From the IMG/VR virus record IMGVR_UViG_3300010885_011310, positions 1 to 62,795 of that record: a stretch of 62,795 nt of DNA; one strand, 5' to 3'. The position numbers and the translations under genes were made by a program. The notes under the pieces are model-generated. The model saw nothing but the letters and a program-made list of their open reading frames with translations. It searched no databases and was not told the origin of the DNA. The stretch comes from a virus. How positions within the stretch are numbered: position 1 is the first letter of the stretch; every line of letters begins with the position of its first letter. Positions 29,701-38,287 of this stretch are shown one piece after another.

Positions 29701-32700
29701 GAAGGGGGTGATGTGACAACTATGCCACACGAGGCATGGCACGCTATACTAGTAAGAGCGTTTGGTGATAATCAAAAACTATTTACCGAGTTCAGAGATT
29801 CAGTAAATAATATACTTAGAGAAAATGGCTACGGTCAAATAGCAGATGACTTAGAAACATTTGCAAATAATAAAGAGTATATTGAATCTAATACACAAGC
29901 TGAAGAATGGTTGGTTCAATTGGGTGGTATGCTAACTGCATCAGGTATCAAATCTGATTCTCTAAATAAAAAATCAAAAACATTATTAACTAAGTTAAAG
30001 GATTTAATAAACCAATTTGCTGAAAGAATATTAGGCGAGCCTGTGTTCTTAGCAAACGCAACTCCTGAAGATGTATTAGATTTTATGGTTGCTATCTCTG
30101 ATAGAATGTCTAGGGGAGAAAGCATAGCTGACTTCTTTGAAAAGCAAGAGTTTAAGAAACCTACTAATGAGTTTAAGAAACCTACCAATGAGTTCGGTAA
30201 AATAAATAAACAAATCATCAGTGCTAATGCTAACCTATCTGCTGTAGTTAGAAAGTATTTAGAAAAAGCACAAGCTATGGAGAAAGATGGTACAAGTGAA
30301 ACTGATATTAAGATTGCTACAGGATGGGAGAGAGGTGCAGATAATAAATGGAGATATGAAATACCTGATGGAGAAATTAAGGATATTGATTTAGAAGATT
30401 TAAAAGATAATTACTATGATGCTACATCACGTAAAAATTTACCTTCAGCTAAATTATCTGATATATATGTAGCACCTGATTTATACCAAGCATACCCTGA
30501 AGCAGCAAATATATTAGTTGTATTTAAAGATTTGCAACCAAGTAACTATGGTTCTTTTAATCCTTATTTTAAACGAATAACAATTAATAAAGAAAAGTTT
30601 ATTAATGATAAACAAAAAATGCAACTTACTCTTATACATGAAATTCAACATTATGTACAGGAAATGGATGGTCTTGAACAAGGAAGCAGTTCAGGTATAA
30701 TTAAGGGGGAAGTTAAAAAAAGACTTGATAATTTACGTGGTTCTATAAAAGCATTAAAAATAAATTATGATGCTGCTAAAAAACTAAATCCTGATGATAA
30801 AAAGTTTCTTAAAGAAACTAAAGATTTAATAGATAGAGCAACAAACGCATATAAAGAATTTAAAAAAACAACTGAATTTGAATCAGGTAAAATAATATAT
30901 GATAAAGGTAGAATTTCAGAATATGAAAAGGTTTATGATTTATATATAAGAACTGCAGGAGAGGTTGAAGCACGCAATGCTGCATTAAGAAGTCAAATTC
31001 CATATAAGGATAGACGTTTTGATTTAATAAAAAATACTCAAGAGGTAGCATCAGAAGACCAAATATTCTTTAAGGATAAAGAAGAAGTTCAGAATCTTAA
31101 AGCTAAGTTGCAGAGAAATACAGACCTTACAGAAAAAGATATTATTAAAGTTGGCTTAGCTAATGGGTTCTCTGATGAAGCTATCAGAACTGTATTACAG
31201 AGTCGTGGATTTACTGAAGAGCAAATCAACGCTGCATTCGGTACTACAAAAGAGGCTGCTAAAAAAGTAGAGGTAACTCCTGAGTTTGCTAAAGGATATA
31301 AAGAACTTAAAGCAAAGTTAGAGAAGGAGTTTAATAGTTACATAAAGTTGATTGATGATAAAGATAAGGGTCTTAAATTTATCATGACACAACTAAAGAA
31401 AAGCGATGTATACAGGAATGCAACTGATGTGCAGAAAGAGAAAATGGTTCGTGACATCAGGGCTATTGCAGGAAAGAAAGAAAAGCCTGCTCCTAGTGTA
31501 AATAAATTGTTTGGTAATATTAAAGATGTTACCAAAATAACAATGACTGAGAAGCAAGCTTTTGCTCAGCAGATGAAGAGTGAGAATAGAGGTGGCAAGG
31601 ATGCCAAGAAACTTTGGATGCAAAAAAGTGCACAGTTAACTAAGGATATAAAAGAGTTAGCTGATTCAGGAAAGATAACAGCTAAGCAAGCTGCTGCTGT
31701 ACTACGTAAGTTTAGTGGTGTAAATTTATTTGATGATGCATCAATAGATAGATTCATTGAATATATGTCTAAGGTATTTGAAAAGGCAGAGTATGCTGAA
31801 AGTATTAGCAAAGCATTTGCAAAATTACCTACTGCTAAAAGGAATGCTAAAACAAAATTAGGTATTGCAGAAAGCTTAATGCCTTCTTTGAATAGATTAC
31901 TAAGTATTAAACCAACACTAATACCTGATGCTGTACTAGATTCATATCTTGATATTATAGATATGATTGGTGCTAAAGCTGAGGTGTTAACTCTTGAGGA
32001 AATAAACTCGTTGACTAAAAGAGTTGATGAAATATTAGATGCTGTCAATACGGAAGTTTCTTTGGCAGATGAGTTGTCTGAAAGATTCAATGATTACCAA
32101 GACAAGGTATTTGACGAGGATGGTAAATTAGATTATGCTGCTACAATCAAAGCAATGCTTAAAGATAATACAATATCTGAAGATGAAGCTGAGATTATGC
32201 GTAAGTATAAATCATCTATAGTTCCTCCTGTAGAAAGAGTAAAGAAGACAGAAGCAGAGTTAGCTGTAGAAAAAGAACAACTTATTAAAGCAGTTCAATC
32301 TTTAGATGTAGATGCAGAGAATCTACCCACTAGAGATGAGCGTGGTTTAGCCACAGAGTTATCTGAACTTATTAAGACTGATGCAATAAAAGAGTTGACA
32401 AATAACCAATTAAAAAATCTATTTAAGACAATAGATAATATTAATAATGGTTACTTGCCACACTATGCACAGCTAATGGTTGAAAGACTCAATGCTATTA
32501 ATAATGCTAAGCAGTTAGCTAGTGGTGTACAGAAAGCATCACTACTACCATTCAGTAAACTGTATGCTAATTTAAAAGCAGCTATACTTAATATAGGTAA
32601 GAAGAGAACTAGTGGTGTTCTTGAAATGATTAGAAGAAACCCATTGTCTGCTATAGACCAATTGCTTGGTAACTATAAAGATAACACTGTGTTCAAGGCT

Positions 32701-35115
32701 ATGTTTGAAAAGTCTGCAGAAGCAGAACAGAAATACAAATCAGCAGTGAGCAATGTTTTGAAGAAGCTTACAGACGCACAAGAGAAGGTATCTAAATCAT
32801 TTAACAATGATGGTAATAAAACATTACTATCTAGTTTTAAGATGATGACATACATGGTACAACTTGAGCATGATTCTAATATTGGAAGCAAGCAAGTTAA
32901 TCAAGCAGCAGATTATTTAAAAGCTACAATCAAGCATATTGATGAAGGTAAGTCTGAGTTTGGCGAGAGAGATGCTACTATACTTCAAAGTATTTTAGAT
33001 GATTATACCAATGAAGAAGGTCAGATTGATATAGATAAATTATACAAGTCATTCAATAATGCAGAGAAGGATGCTATTAAAACAGTTAGAGAAATAAATG
33101 AATCTCTTACAGATAAAGCTGTATACACTGCATCTATTATTCGTGGTGATAAAATAAACCCACTAAATAACTATGTGCATTTGAATGTACTAACTGATGT
33201 ATCCCCTACTGATAACTTAGCAGGAGTTAGTTCGATGGAACAGTACAACCAATCAATCATGCCATCAAGCAAAGCTAAGTCTTTGATTGAACGTACCGGT
33301 AAAGTATCTCCATTAAACTTTGATGTGTTTACTTCTGCTATGCGTGGTGCTAATTATGTATTGATGGATTACAATCTTACAGAGCCTATAAGAACAGCAC
33401 GTAAGACAATCAATGAAGCTAAAGCATTGATGGAGAAGGATGGTAGAATGCCAAAGAAAGATAGAGATTTATTGAATGCTATCAGTAATGCATACGAAGA
33501 AGTAGTATCTAATATTCTTACAAATAATTTTATCGAATCATCTATTGCAGAAGAGGTTCTGAACTTTATAACTAAGCAGGGGTATCGTGCAATACTAGCT
33601 AGTGCTCCTAGATTTATAGCAGAATTATCTTCTAACGTATCTTATGCATTAATTGCAGAGCCTAAAGCATTTTCAGTTGGTGTAGGATTAAGAAATTTTA
33701 TTCTATCTCCTAGTTCAGTTGATGTAATGAATAATGTAGGTAGTAAGGAAACAACAAGGGTATACCCTGAAGGTACACTATCGGGTAGATTAGTTGACAC
33801 ATCTTTAATCAATCAAGTAAGTGGTATCAAAGGTGGTAAATCTAAATCGGATGTTGCAAATAAAGCAAAACAGATATACAACAACTCATTAAAGAAATAT
33901 AAAAACTTTGTTGAGTTAACTGCAGATGCTTTAATATCTACTCCCGATAAGATGGTTATGAGACCTATATGGTTCGGGTCATTCGTTAATGAATTTGAAA
34001 ATATCACAGGAAAGAAACCTGACCTTGATAAGATAGCAGCGAATGATGAGGCTTACATGAATGAGAATAAAGAAGCTTTGGATAAGGCTAGAGATGTAGC
34101 AGATGATAAGGCTGTTCGTGCAGGTGCTACAGATAACGCATTCATGGGGATATTAAAAGGTACTGTGAAGCCAAATCAAAACGGATGGGTTCGAGGATTT
34201 AATACCTTTAATAGTTTTATGACTAAGTTCATGATGTATGAATATGTTACAGCACGTACAGGGATTAACGCTGCTATGGGTAACGGTTCTATATCAAGAA
34301 AACAAGGAGTAGCTTTGATAGCAGGTGTTACATCTAGGATGTTAGTATATGGTATCATGACTCAGATGTTAGGTTCTTTAATGACAAGTTTAATTCTAGG
34401 TGATGATGATGAGGAAGATGATAAAACATTCTTACAAAAAGTTGGTCAATATTTTGTGTCAACAGTAACAGGTTTAATCTTTGGTCGTGACTTTGGTAAC
34501 GCTACAAGAAGTGTAGTAAACTTTGGGTTAGAAAAAGTAAACGAGAAATATTTGGATGCATTAAGAGAGGGAGACTATGACCCATATCAGGATGCAATAC
34601 AATATAGTATTCTACCAAATGACCCTAAGAAAAATAATACAGATTTAGGTGATATTATAATGAAGCTTGGTGGTTCAACAGGTCCTGCTATGAAAACTGC
34701 AAACTTGATTATCAAGAAAGCTACAGAAGAACCTAAGAAAGAAGCTGAAGCTATTGAAAGAAGTGATAGAGAAATATATCAGAGAATACCTTTGGAAGTA
34801 TTAGGCAATGCAGGATTCATCCCACTATACAAAGATGTCCGTAAAGTTTTATTAGCTGATATGTATAAAGGTTTGAGGCAATCTAAAGGTCCTACTAAGA
34901 AAGATGCAGAAAAAGAATTGCTACAGGGATATGATAATCGTACAGATATGAAACGATACGACCCTGCATTATACGAGCAGACTTTCGGAAAGGGTTCTCC
35001 TACTTATGAAGTTGATAAGATGATTAAGGATATGGAGAAACAACAGAAGGAGATGGAACAGCAGATAAAGGATATGACCTACGGATATACAGGTGAGACT
35101 AAAAAGAAAAAGTAG
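26791..35115 (+). CDS. Giant polyvalent virion protein with two HExxH metallopeptidase-like domains
   Basis: A 2774-residue protein. It starts with two ~28-residue repeats (LYDVLVREGKYTKSFEEF; VFDVVSRDGLYTKDKQSF), a common N-terminus of large phage ejection proteins. An Ala/Gly-rich hydrophobic stretch lies near residues 320-370. HEAWH at residue 980, with a later AEEW glutamate, fits a gluzincin. HEIQH at residue 1283 is preceded by TGWERGADNKWRYE and followed by GEVEARNAALR, as in a domain of polyvalent proteins (LPD23-like, by recollection). Long helical regions follow, and a C-terminal segment (GNAGFIPLYKDVRKVLL) resembles LPD38. It is probably ejected with the DNA. The stop codon lies inside a 24-bp palindrome. 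Confidence 0.8.
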   Translation: MDELQKLYDVLVREGKYTKSFEEFKNKWSSDTDYQNQVFDVVSRDGLYTKDKQSFFQKYSGAAPVFQEQQAIAQPQVKKKEPTMASKSGVTSSVSPKPADQNQELLGLKQLQKIASEPIVSKRDAIPSKPQIVTSTPSQALRAEEAIKPIAKTTTYESERQRPTSIIEVAPVKLEKPITVAEFHEQLKEKEAQYKLNRKPEDQYFTGEFGDILNSIPILGERIDDFGRAVNAGLNNGDIVMPTSMVMTNGKKASSEEINKYIEVTKKAQSFAPSDEMQDFSRIYQEGGSNVFSFLKGLATHPSIAPELVISSFTGLFNPASAAAAGTVVGGAAAYGALATPEFGGVGAVPAAAASIPYAMGAANTLIETSLTFSELLQDELKKRNLDFTEENVRKILEDDKTLNSIRNKSISRGMTIGAIDALTGRVAGKVGAKLIGNTPASRIKAGLAAGGIESGGGMFGEAAGRAVAGQEMDVAEIGLEGIAEGPTAVISIASELIQKPTYKVNGEITTEDNIKNIIDTATPEEISKIKIDIKNDKKGYGAQIQDKVLTYSIKEQVRSANPDLNEPSLNAITDLEKQLQKLEGNKTQTGKDKAAAIRTQIKDIQENQLQEEAVVETVVAEAKPTQEVVTTQVNVAPYFNTKIETIEDAEKLRSNEGYQKHKENLLTLAKDLGIKNAKVDDVIGGYYNDETKEDFIEISNVVTLEDATIDQAEIFAALAAVTSPEVQQATIAAQYTDKGSGTHNANEYTIKVSDVNGAMKSLKEAGISDFTVNERNGTISFIDIIEFEDAEFERRITKFVDSLENKGINYEESEYRPIESRYVDKGKRKEILTGIKSERTNARQGGENLYTKIDEAIARDAEFNGISIEEYLGIPKTKTVEQEVAELNSILQEKKPLKAQSQEIFDNVVKSVKTAFPDLFIQSFDTVAEMKDFAQREYGNTVSEVILGGEGGIIIYNRRNQPIAILTNLEGGDVTTMPHEAWHAILVRAFGDNQKLFTEFRDSVNNILRENGYGQIADDLETFANNKEYIESNTQAEEWLVQLGGMLTASGIKSDSLNKKSKTLLTKLKDLINQFAERILGEPVFLANATPEDVLDFMVAISDRMSRGESIADFFEKQEFKKPTNEFKKPTNEFGKINKQIISANANLSAVVRKYLEKAQAMEKDGTSETDIKIATGWERGADNKWRYEIPDGEIKDIDLEDLKDNYYDATSRKNLPSAKLSDIYVAPDLYQAYPEAANILVVFKDLQPSNYGSFNPYFKRITINKEKFINDKQKMQLTLIHEIQHYVQEMDGLEQGSSSGIIKGEVKKRLDNLRGSIKALKINYDAAKKLNPDDKKFLKETKDLIDRATNAYKEFKKTTEFESGKIIYDKGRISEYEKVYDLYIRTAGEVEARNAALRSQIPYKDRRFDLIKNTQEVASEDQIFFKDKEEVQNLKAKLQRNTDLTEKDIIKVGLANGFSDEAIRTVLQSRGFTEEQINAAFGTTKEAAKKVEVTPEFAKGYKELKAKLEKEFNSYIKLIDDKDKGLKFIMTQLKKSDVYRNATDVQKEKMVRDIRAIAGKKEKPAPSVNKLFGNIKDVTKITMTEKQAFAQQMKSENRGGKDAKKLWMQKSAQLTKDIKELADSGKITAKQAAAVLRKFSGVNLFDDASIDRFIEYMSKVFEKAEYAESISKAFAKLPTAKRNAKTKLGIAESLMPSLNRLLSIKPTLIPDAVLDSYLDIIDMIGAKAEVLTLEEINSLTKRVDEILDAVNTEVSLADELSERFNDYQDKVFDEDGKLDYAATIKAMLKDNTISEDEAEIMRKYKSSIVPPVERVKKTEAELAVEKEQLIKAVQSLDVDAENLPTRDERGLATELSELIKTDAIKELTNNQLKNLFKTIDNINNGYLPHYAQLMVERLNAINNAKQLASGVQKASLLPFSKLYANLKAAILNIGKKRTSGVLEMIRRNPLSAIDQLLGNYKDNTVFKAMFEKSAEAEQKYKSAVSNVLKKLTDAQEKVSKSFNNDGNKTLLSSFKMMTYMVQLEHDSNIGSKQVNQAADYLKATIKHIDEGKSEFGERDATILQSILDDYTNEEGQIDIDKLYKSFNNAEKDAIKTVREINESLTDKAVYTASIIRGDKINPLNNYVHLNVLTDVSPTDNLAGVSSMEQYNQSIMPSSKAKSLIERTGKVSPLNFDVFTSAMRGANYVLMDYNLTEPIRTARKTINEAKALMEKDGRMPKKDRDLLNAISNAYEEVVSNILTNNFIESSIAEEVLNFITKQGYRAILASAPRFIAELSSNVSYALIAEPKAFSVGVGLRNFILSPSSVDVMNNVGSKETTRVYPEGTLSGRLVDTSLINQVSGIKGGKSKSDVANKAKQIYNNSLKKYKNFVELTADALISTPDKMVMRPIWFGSFVNEFENITGKKPDLDKIAANDEAYMNENKEALDKARDVADDKAVRAGATDNAFMGILKGTVKPNQNGWVRGFNTFNSFMTKFMMYEYVTARTGINAAMGNGSISRKQGVALIAGVTSRMLVYGIMTQMLGSLMTSLILGDDDEEDDKTFLQKVGQYFVSTVTGLIFGRDFGNATRSVVNFGLEKVNEKYLDALREGDYDPYQDAIQYSILPNDPKKNNTDLGDIIMKLGGSTGPAMKTANLIIKKATEEPKKEAEAIERSDREIYQRIPLEVLGNAGFIPLYKDVRKVLLADMYKGLRQSKGPTKKDAEKELLQGYDNRTDMKRYDPALYEQTFGKGSPTYEVDKMIKDMEKQQKEMEQQIKDMTYGYTGETKKKK

Positions 35116-35134
35116 TGTCTTTAAAGACACTACT
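35111..35134 (-). terminator. 24-bp palindrome acting as leftward terminator; member of GTGTCTTTAAAGACAC family
   Basis: A perfect 24-bp inverted repeat centred on TTTAAA, containing the 16-bp family core GTGTCTTTAAAGACAC. On the minus strand it is followed by a T-rich run (complement of 35101-35110), so it fits a rho-independent terminator for the leftward operon. It also overlaps the stop codon of the giant rightward gene. Confidence 0.7.
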
Positions 35135-35167
35135 AGTTCTAGTCTACTACATGAAAGATTTAATTGT

Positions 35168-35305
35168 TTATCGTTTTTGAATTGTTATTCTTAGTGCGTA
35201 CCGAATTTCTTTTAACTCGGCTTCCTTTTGTTTTTTTAATTTCATTAAGGCATCAATCTTTTTTTGCCTGCATATTTCTTCTGCTAGTGCTTCCAATACT
35301 CTCAT
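35168..35305 (-). CDS. 45-aa basic helical protein
   Basis: An ATG at 35303-35305 opens a 45-residue frame ending at TAA 35168-35170. The product is a single charged helix with many Lys/Glu residues (KKIDALMKLKKQKEAELKE), likely a coiled coil. It follows the metallophosphoesterase stop by 9 bases and is the last gene of the leftward operon. Confidence 0.55.
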   Translation of the reverse strand: MRVLEALAEEICRQKKIDALMKLKKQKEAELKEIRYALRITIQKR

Positions 35306-35314
35306 TGTTTTAAT

Positions 35315-36346
35315 TTAAAATGTGTGTGTTATTCTTGCTACCTGACCATGTATCTTATGGTGGATGAAACCTTCAATAGCACGAGGGGAATGCTGATAGC
35401 CATTGCGATGATGCCAACTGTCAGCCTCGCTAGGAGAACGCATACCCTCTAGTGTTACATTCATAATATCCTTCGACCATTTGTGGTGTTTGTGGTGTAT
35501 GTATATATACTTGTGCTTTGTTTCAGACCATCCCTTAGATGCTTCGTTAGCCATCAATAAAGGCAAATCATTTTCTTTAGCCCCATCCCCATGCGTAGTA
35601 CCAATTAAGTTGTTGTGGTATTGGTAATACTTTCTGTGGCTTATTGATACGTCAAAGGTAACATCCTCAGCGTTTCTAAACCAAGCAGATATAGCGTCAG
35701 CTAAGAAGAACCCATTGGTGTAATCGTGGTTAGATGGATTGAACACTACGTGTACAGGTGCAACCTGCATAAGAAGTTCAATACAATCTACGTACAACTG
35801 CTTAGCTAATAAGAAGTTTGTGTACCACATCCCATCTGTATCCTGTGGTGTACCACTTGTTGTCATTCTCTTTGGCGTGTCGATATGTAGAATATCATTA
35901 CCAATAACAAACATTATCTTATCTACATCAAATCCTTTAGACTTGTTTAATATACCATGCACCCCATCTAGTACACGCTGTACTGCAATTTGAGAATTAT
36001 AATCCTCTCCTACCTCAAATGAAGAAGCTAGTTTCCCTATGTGAATATCAGCAGGGTCGACAACTAATAAGTGAGAGTCATCGAATGCTTCATACTTTAC
36101 TTTAGGATACTTAGGAGAATACTTACCCATCTGTGAGATGAGTTCGTCCCTAATATCTTCGTAAGATTTTTGATTAATATCATTTACTACATTAAGACTG
36201 AAGTGTTTTGACTTAGTCCAATAATGTTTTACATTTTCGATAGGGACACCTTTAGTATCACATTCTTCTGCTAATGCCCGATGTCTATCTCGATATTGTT
36301 GGATGAGTTCAAACTCATCGTCTTTTAATCGAAGTCTATATGTCAT
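35315..36346 (-). CDS. Calcineurin-like metallophosphoesterase
   Basis: A 343-residue protein with the full dinuclear metal-site series: DIH near residue 100, VIGND near 148, NPSNHD near 205, a THGD, and a C-terminal IYIHHKHH region. This family includes nucleases and phosphodiesterases; phage members accompany replication genes. The substrate is not predictable. Its start overlaps the upstream gene by 11 bases. Confidence 0.85.
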   Translation of the reverse strand: MTYRLRLKDDEFELIQQYRDRHRALAEECDTKGVPIENVKHYWTKSKHFSLNVVNDINQKSYEDIRDELISQMGKYSPKYPKVKYEAFDDSHLLVVDPADIHIGKLASSFEVGEDYNSQIAVQRVLDGVHGILNKSKGFDVDKIMFVIGNDILHIDTPKRMTTSGTPQDTDGMWYTNFLLAKQLYVDCIELLMQVAPVHVVFNPSNHDYTNGFFLADAISAWFRNAEDVTFDVSISHRKYYQYHNNLIGTTHGDGAKENDLPLLMANEASKGWSETKHKYIYIHHKHHKWSKDIMNVTLEGMRSPSEADSWHHRNGYQHSPRAIEGFIHHKIHGQVARITHTF

Positions 36347-36527
36347 CTTCTAATGAGTCAAGTAATTGTTTGAGTTGCTTGATTTGATTATTTATCTCCA
36401 ACTTTAACTCCTCGTATTCTCTATCAACGAGGCGTTCATAAATTTCGTTTGAAGAATCGTGTATGTCATCCATAATCCTATTGATATAGTTGAGTCTTTC
36501 TAGTTCAAGTGAAGATAAATTTTTCAT
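36336..36527 (-). CDS. Hypothetical coiled-coil protein
   Basis: A 63-residue all-helical, Glu/Leu/Ile-rich protein with heptad-like spacing. It overlaps the metallophosphoesterase start by 11 bases and follows the DnaA-like gene by one base. Function unknown. Confidence 0.6.
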   Translation of the reverse strand: MKNLSSLELERLNYINRIMDDIHDSSNEIYERLVDREYEELKLEINNQIKQLKQLLDSLEDDI

Positions 36528-36528
36528 G

Positions 36529-37077
36529 CTATTGATGAAGTGTGTTTAATATCTGATTAACTTTTCTTTCTACCATATATAGATAACTATCCTTGCATCT
36601 TGTACTTATCATCTGATAAATGTATTCATACTTTGAATGTTTCTTAGCATCTATATCATATTTATTACTTAGTTCATCATAGCTATCTGCTAAGTCTCTT
36701 AATTCTAATCTTAGCTTTATAATTTCCTTCTTCAGTTGGTACTCAGACAAGTCTGATAGCGTATCTAATTCAGTAATTCCTAGTGCTTGATGAAACCTAC
36801 TAAGACAAATGTAATACTTTTGTTTAATATTTTTATCATGCTCGATAAAAAATTCAGTATTGTTCAAACAATTTATAATTGTTGAATGGTCTTTGTTCAA
36901 TGATTGTCCAATAAAAACTAGCGTAAAGCCTTTATCTTTGAGGATTTTTGAATAAACTCCTCTTGCGTCTACAACTTTTCTAATTCTACGTGTATCTAAG
37001 ATGTCCACATCGAATACCTCACTAACGATTTGTTTTAATATAATTGTCTGCGTTTCTTTGTTGATTAAATTCTTCAT
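36529..37077 (-). CDS. Stand-alone DnaA domain-IV-like DNA-binding protein
   Basis: A 182-residue protein. Residues ~15-70 resemble the DnaA C-terminal DNA-binding domain: VSEVFDVDILDTRRIRKVVDAR, then IGQSLNKDHSTIINCL, which matches the GRDHTTVLHA signature helix. There is no AAA+ ATPase; the rest is a helical, coiled-coil region. It likely recognises phage or host origin sequence and could load the primase-helicase encoded upstream in the same operon. The gene overlaps the VRR-NUC stop by 4 bases. Confidence 0.7.
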   Translation of the reverse strand: MKNLINKETQTIILKQIVSEVFDVDILDTRRIRKVVDARGVYSKILKDKGFTLVFIGQSLNKDHSTIINCLNNTEFFIEHDKNIKQKYYICLSRFHQALGITELDTLSDLSEYQLKKEIIKLRLELRDLADSYDELSNKYDIDAKKHSKYEYIYQMISTRCKDSYLYMVERKVNQILNTLHQ

Positions 37078-37313
37078 CCTTTATAAATTTCTACGTTAAA
37101 ACCTTTGTCTTTTAATTCCTTGTGTCTAAACTCTTGAAGCTTTGATACCTTTCCTGTTGGTGTCTTAACTTCAGAGAATAATACATTTGCGTTTGGTGGT
37201 ATGGCAAGCAAGTCAGGTATCCCATTCTTGTTTGTCTTGATTAGTTTGATTACATAGTAACCATCATCTTCAAGTTCCTTAATCCTTTTGGATTGTATTT
37301 GCTGTTCAGTCAT
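37074..37313 (-). CDS. VRR-NUC domain nuclease
   Basis: The ATG at 37313, preceded by GGGAG, is preferred over an upstream in-frame start inside the previous gene. The 79-residue product is a minimal VRR-NUC (PD-(D/E)XK) nuclease: a N-terminal helix with QSKRIKELE, GIPDLLAI holding the catalytic Asp, and SEVK with the Glu and Lys. The family cleaves branched DNA such as Holliday junctions and flaps, consistent with the recombination and replication neighbours. Confidence 0.82.
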   Translation of the reverse strand: MTEQQIQSKRIKELEDDGYYVIKLIKTNKNGIPDLLAIPPNANVLFSEVKTPTGKVSKLQEFRHKELKDKGFNVEIYKG

Positions 37314-37327
37314 TACTCCCAAATCTT

Positions 37328-37636
37328 TTAATTTATAAATCCTTGATAAGTGTTTATGAATATTGGAGTATACTCTCCAACATAAACACCGAAACAATTA
37401 TGTTCTAAAAATTCTAAAGCATCCTCTTCATTTAAGTTGGTACTATCGGATTCCATTAATAGTTTAATCATCCATTCTTTTGAATATACAAGCTGACCAC
37501 TATCAGCAATTCCAACTATTGCTTTATCATACCAATCAGGGTCGCCATTAAAACCTATTGGCTTTAGTGACTCATAATCTTTTGCTATCTCATTGACGAT
37601 AGTCAAATCTACCTCATGTAAATTAATTTGTTCCAT
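37328..37636 (-). CDS. Hypothetical 102-aa protein
   Basis: An acidic protein of mixed alpha/beta character in the replication operon, 14 bases before the nuclease start. It has no recognised motif. Confidence 0.6.
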   Translation of the reverse strand: MEQINLHEVDLTIVNEIAKDYESLKPIGFNGDPDWYDKAIVGIADSGQLVYSKEWMIKLLMESDSTNLNEEDALEFLEHNCFGVYVGEYTPIFINTYQGFIN

Positions 37637-37639
37637 AAC

Positions 37640-38287
37640 TTATTCCGTTTCGTTTATTTCGTTTATATCATAATAGAAAGAATCGCCATTCGCACTAACC
37701 CATCTATCACTCTTAGATTCCACGCATTCAAGTGTAGTGTCTACCTTAAAGTCTTTTGGGTTCACAGGGAAATTATTGGTTATAAAATTAGAGTCCTTCC
37801 AATATATTCTATTGTTAGGTTGGCACAGTAAGTAACCATCGTCAGCTAATAGTATGTGACCACACTTGTAATCACTAGGTTCATCTGAGTATGGGTTATT
37901 AAACCAATCCACTGTAAACAAATATGTAGCCCAAACAAAAGATTTGTCTTTTAGAATAACCTGACATCTCTTCTCTGCTAAGTATAGGTACTCAATCACA
38001 CTGACATTCTCACTGAAGCAATCCCATAATTGTTTGTAGTCAGCAGGTATATCCTTCGTAGGAGCAATATCAAATAACTCTGAGATAGGTACTCTGCTTC
38101 TTAGCATCCCATAGTCTGTCATAATATGAAATGTCAATATCTTACCTGCTATACTCTGTATAGCAAAGGCGTAGCAATCATCGAAGATAAGTTTATCATC
38201 TTCATTCTTAGTTAACCAACTCCGTCTTACTTTTATTTTCAGGTTTGGTATGTTCGTGTTCAACACGTTTGATTCCATTGTTATCAT
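37640..38287 (-). CDS. Hypothetical 215-aa protein
   Basis: The ATG at 38287 overlaps the helicase stop as ATGA, which supports this start. The protein is beta-rich and aromatic with several Trp and Tyr residues (FVWATYLFTVDWFNNPY). No domain recognised. The tight operon context suggests a replication-associated accessory role. Confidence 0.65.
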   Translation of the reverse strand: MITMESNVLNTNIPNLKIKVRRSWLTKNEDDKLIFDDCYAFAIQSIAGKILTFHIMTDYGMLRSRVPISELFDIAPTKDIPADYKQLWDCFSENVSVIEYLYLAEKRCQVILKDKSFVWATYLFTVDWFNNPYSDEPSDYKCGHILLADDGYLLCQPNNRIYWKDSNFITNNFPVNPKDFKVDTTLECVESKSDRWVSANGDSFYYDINEINETE

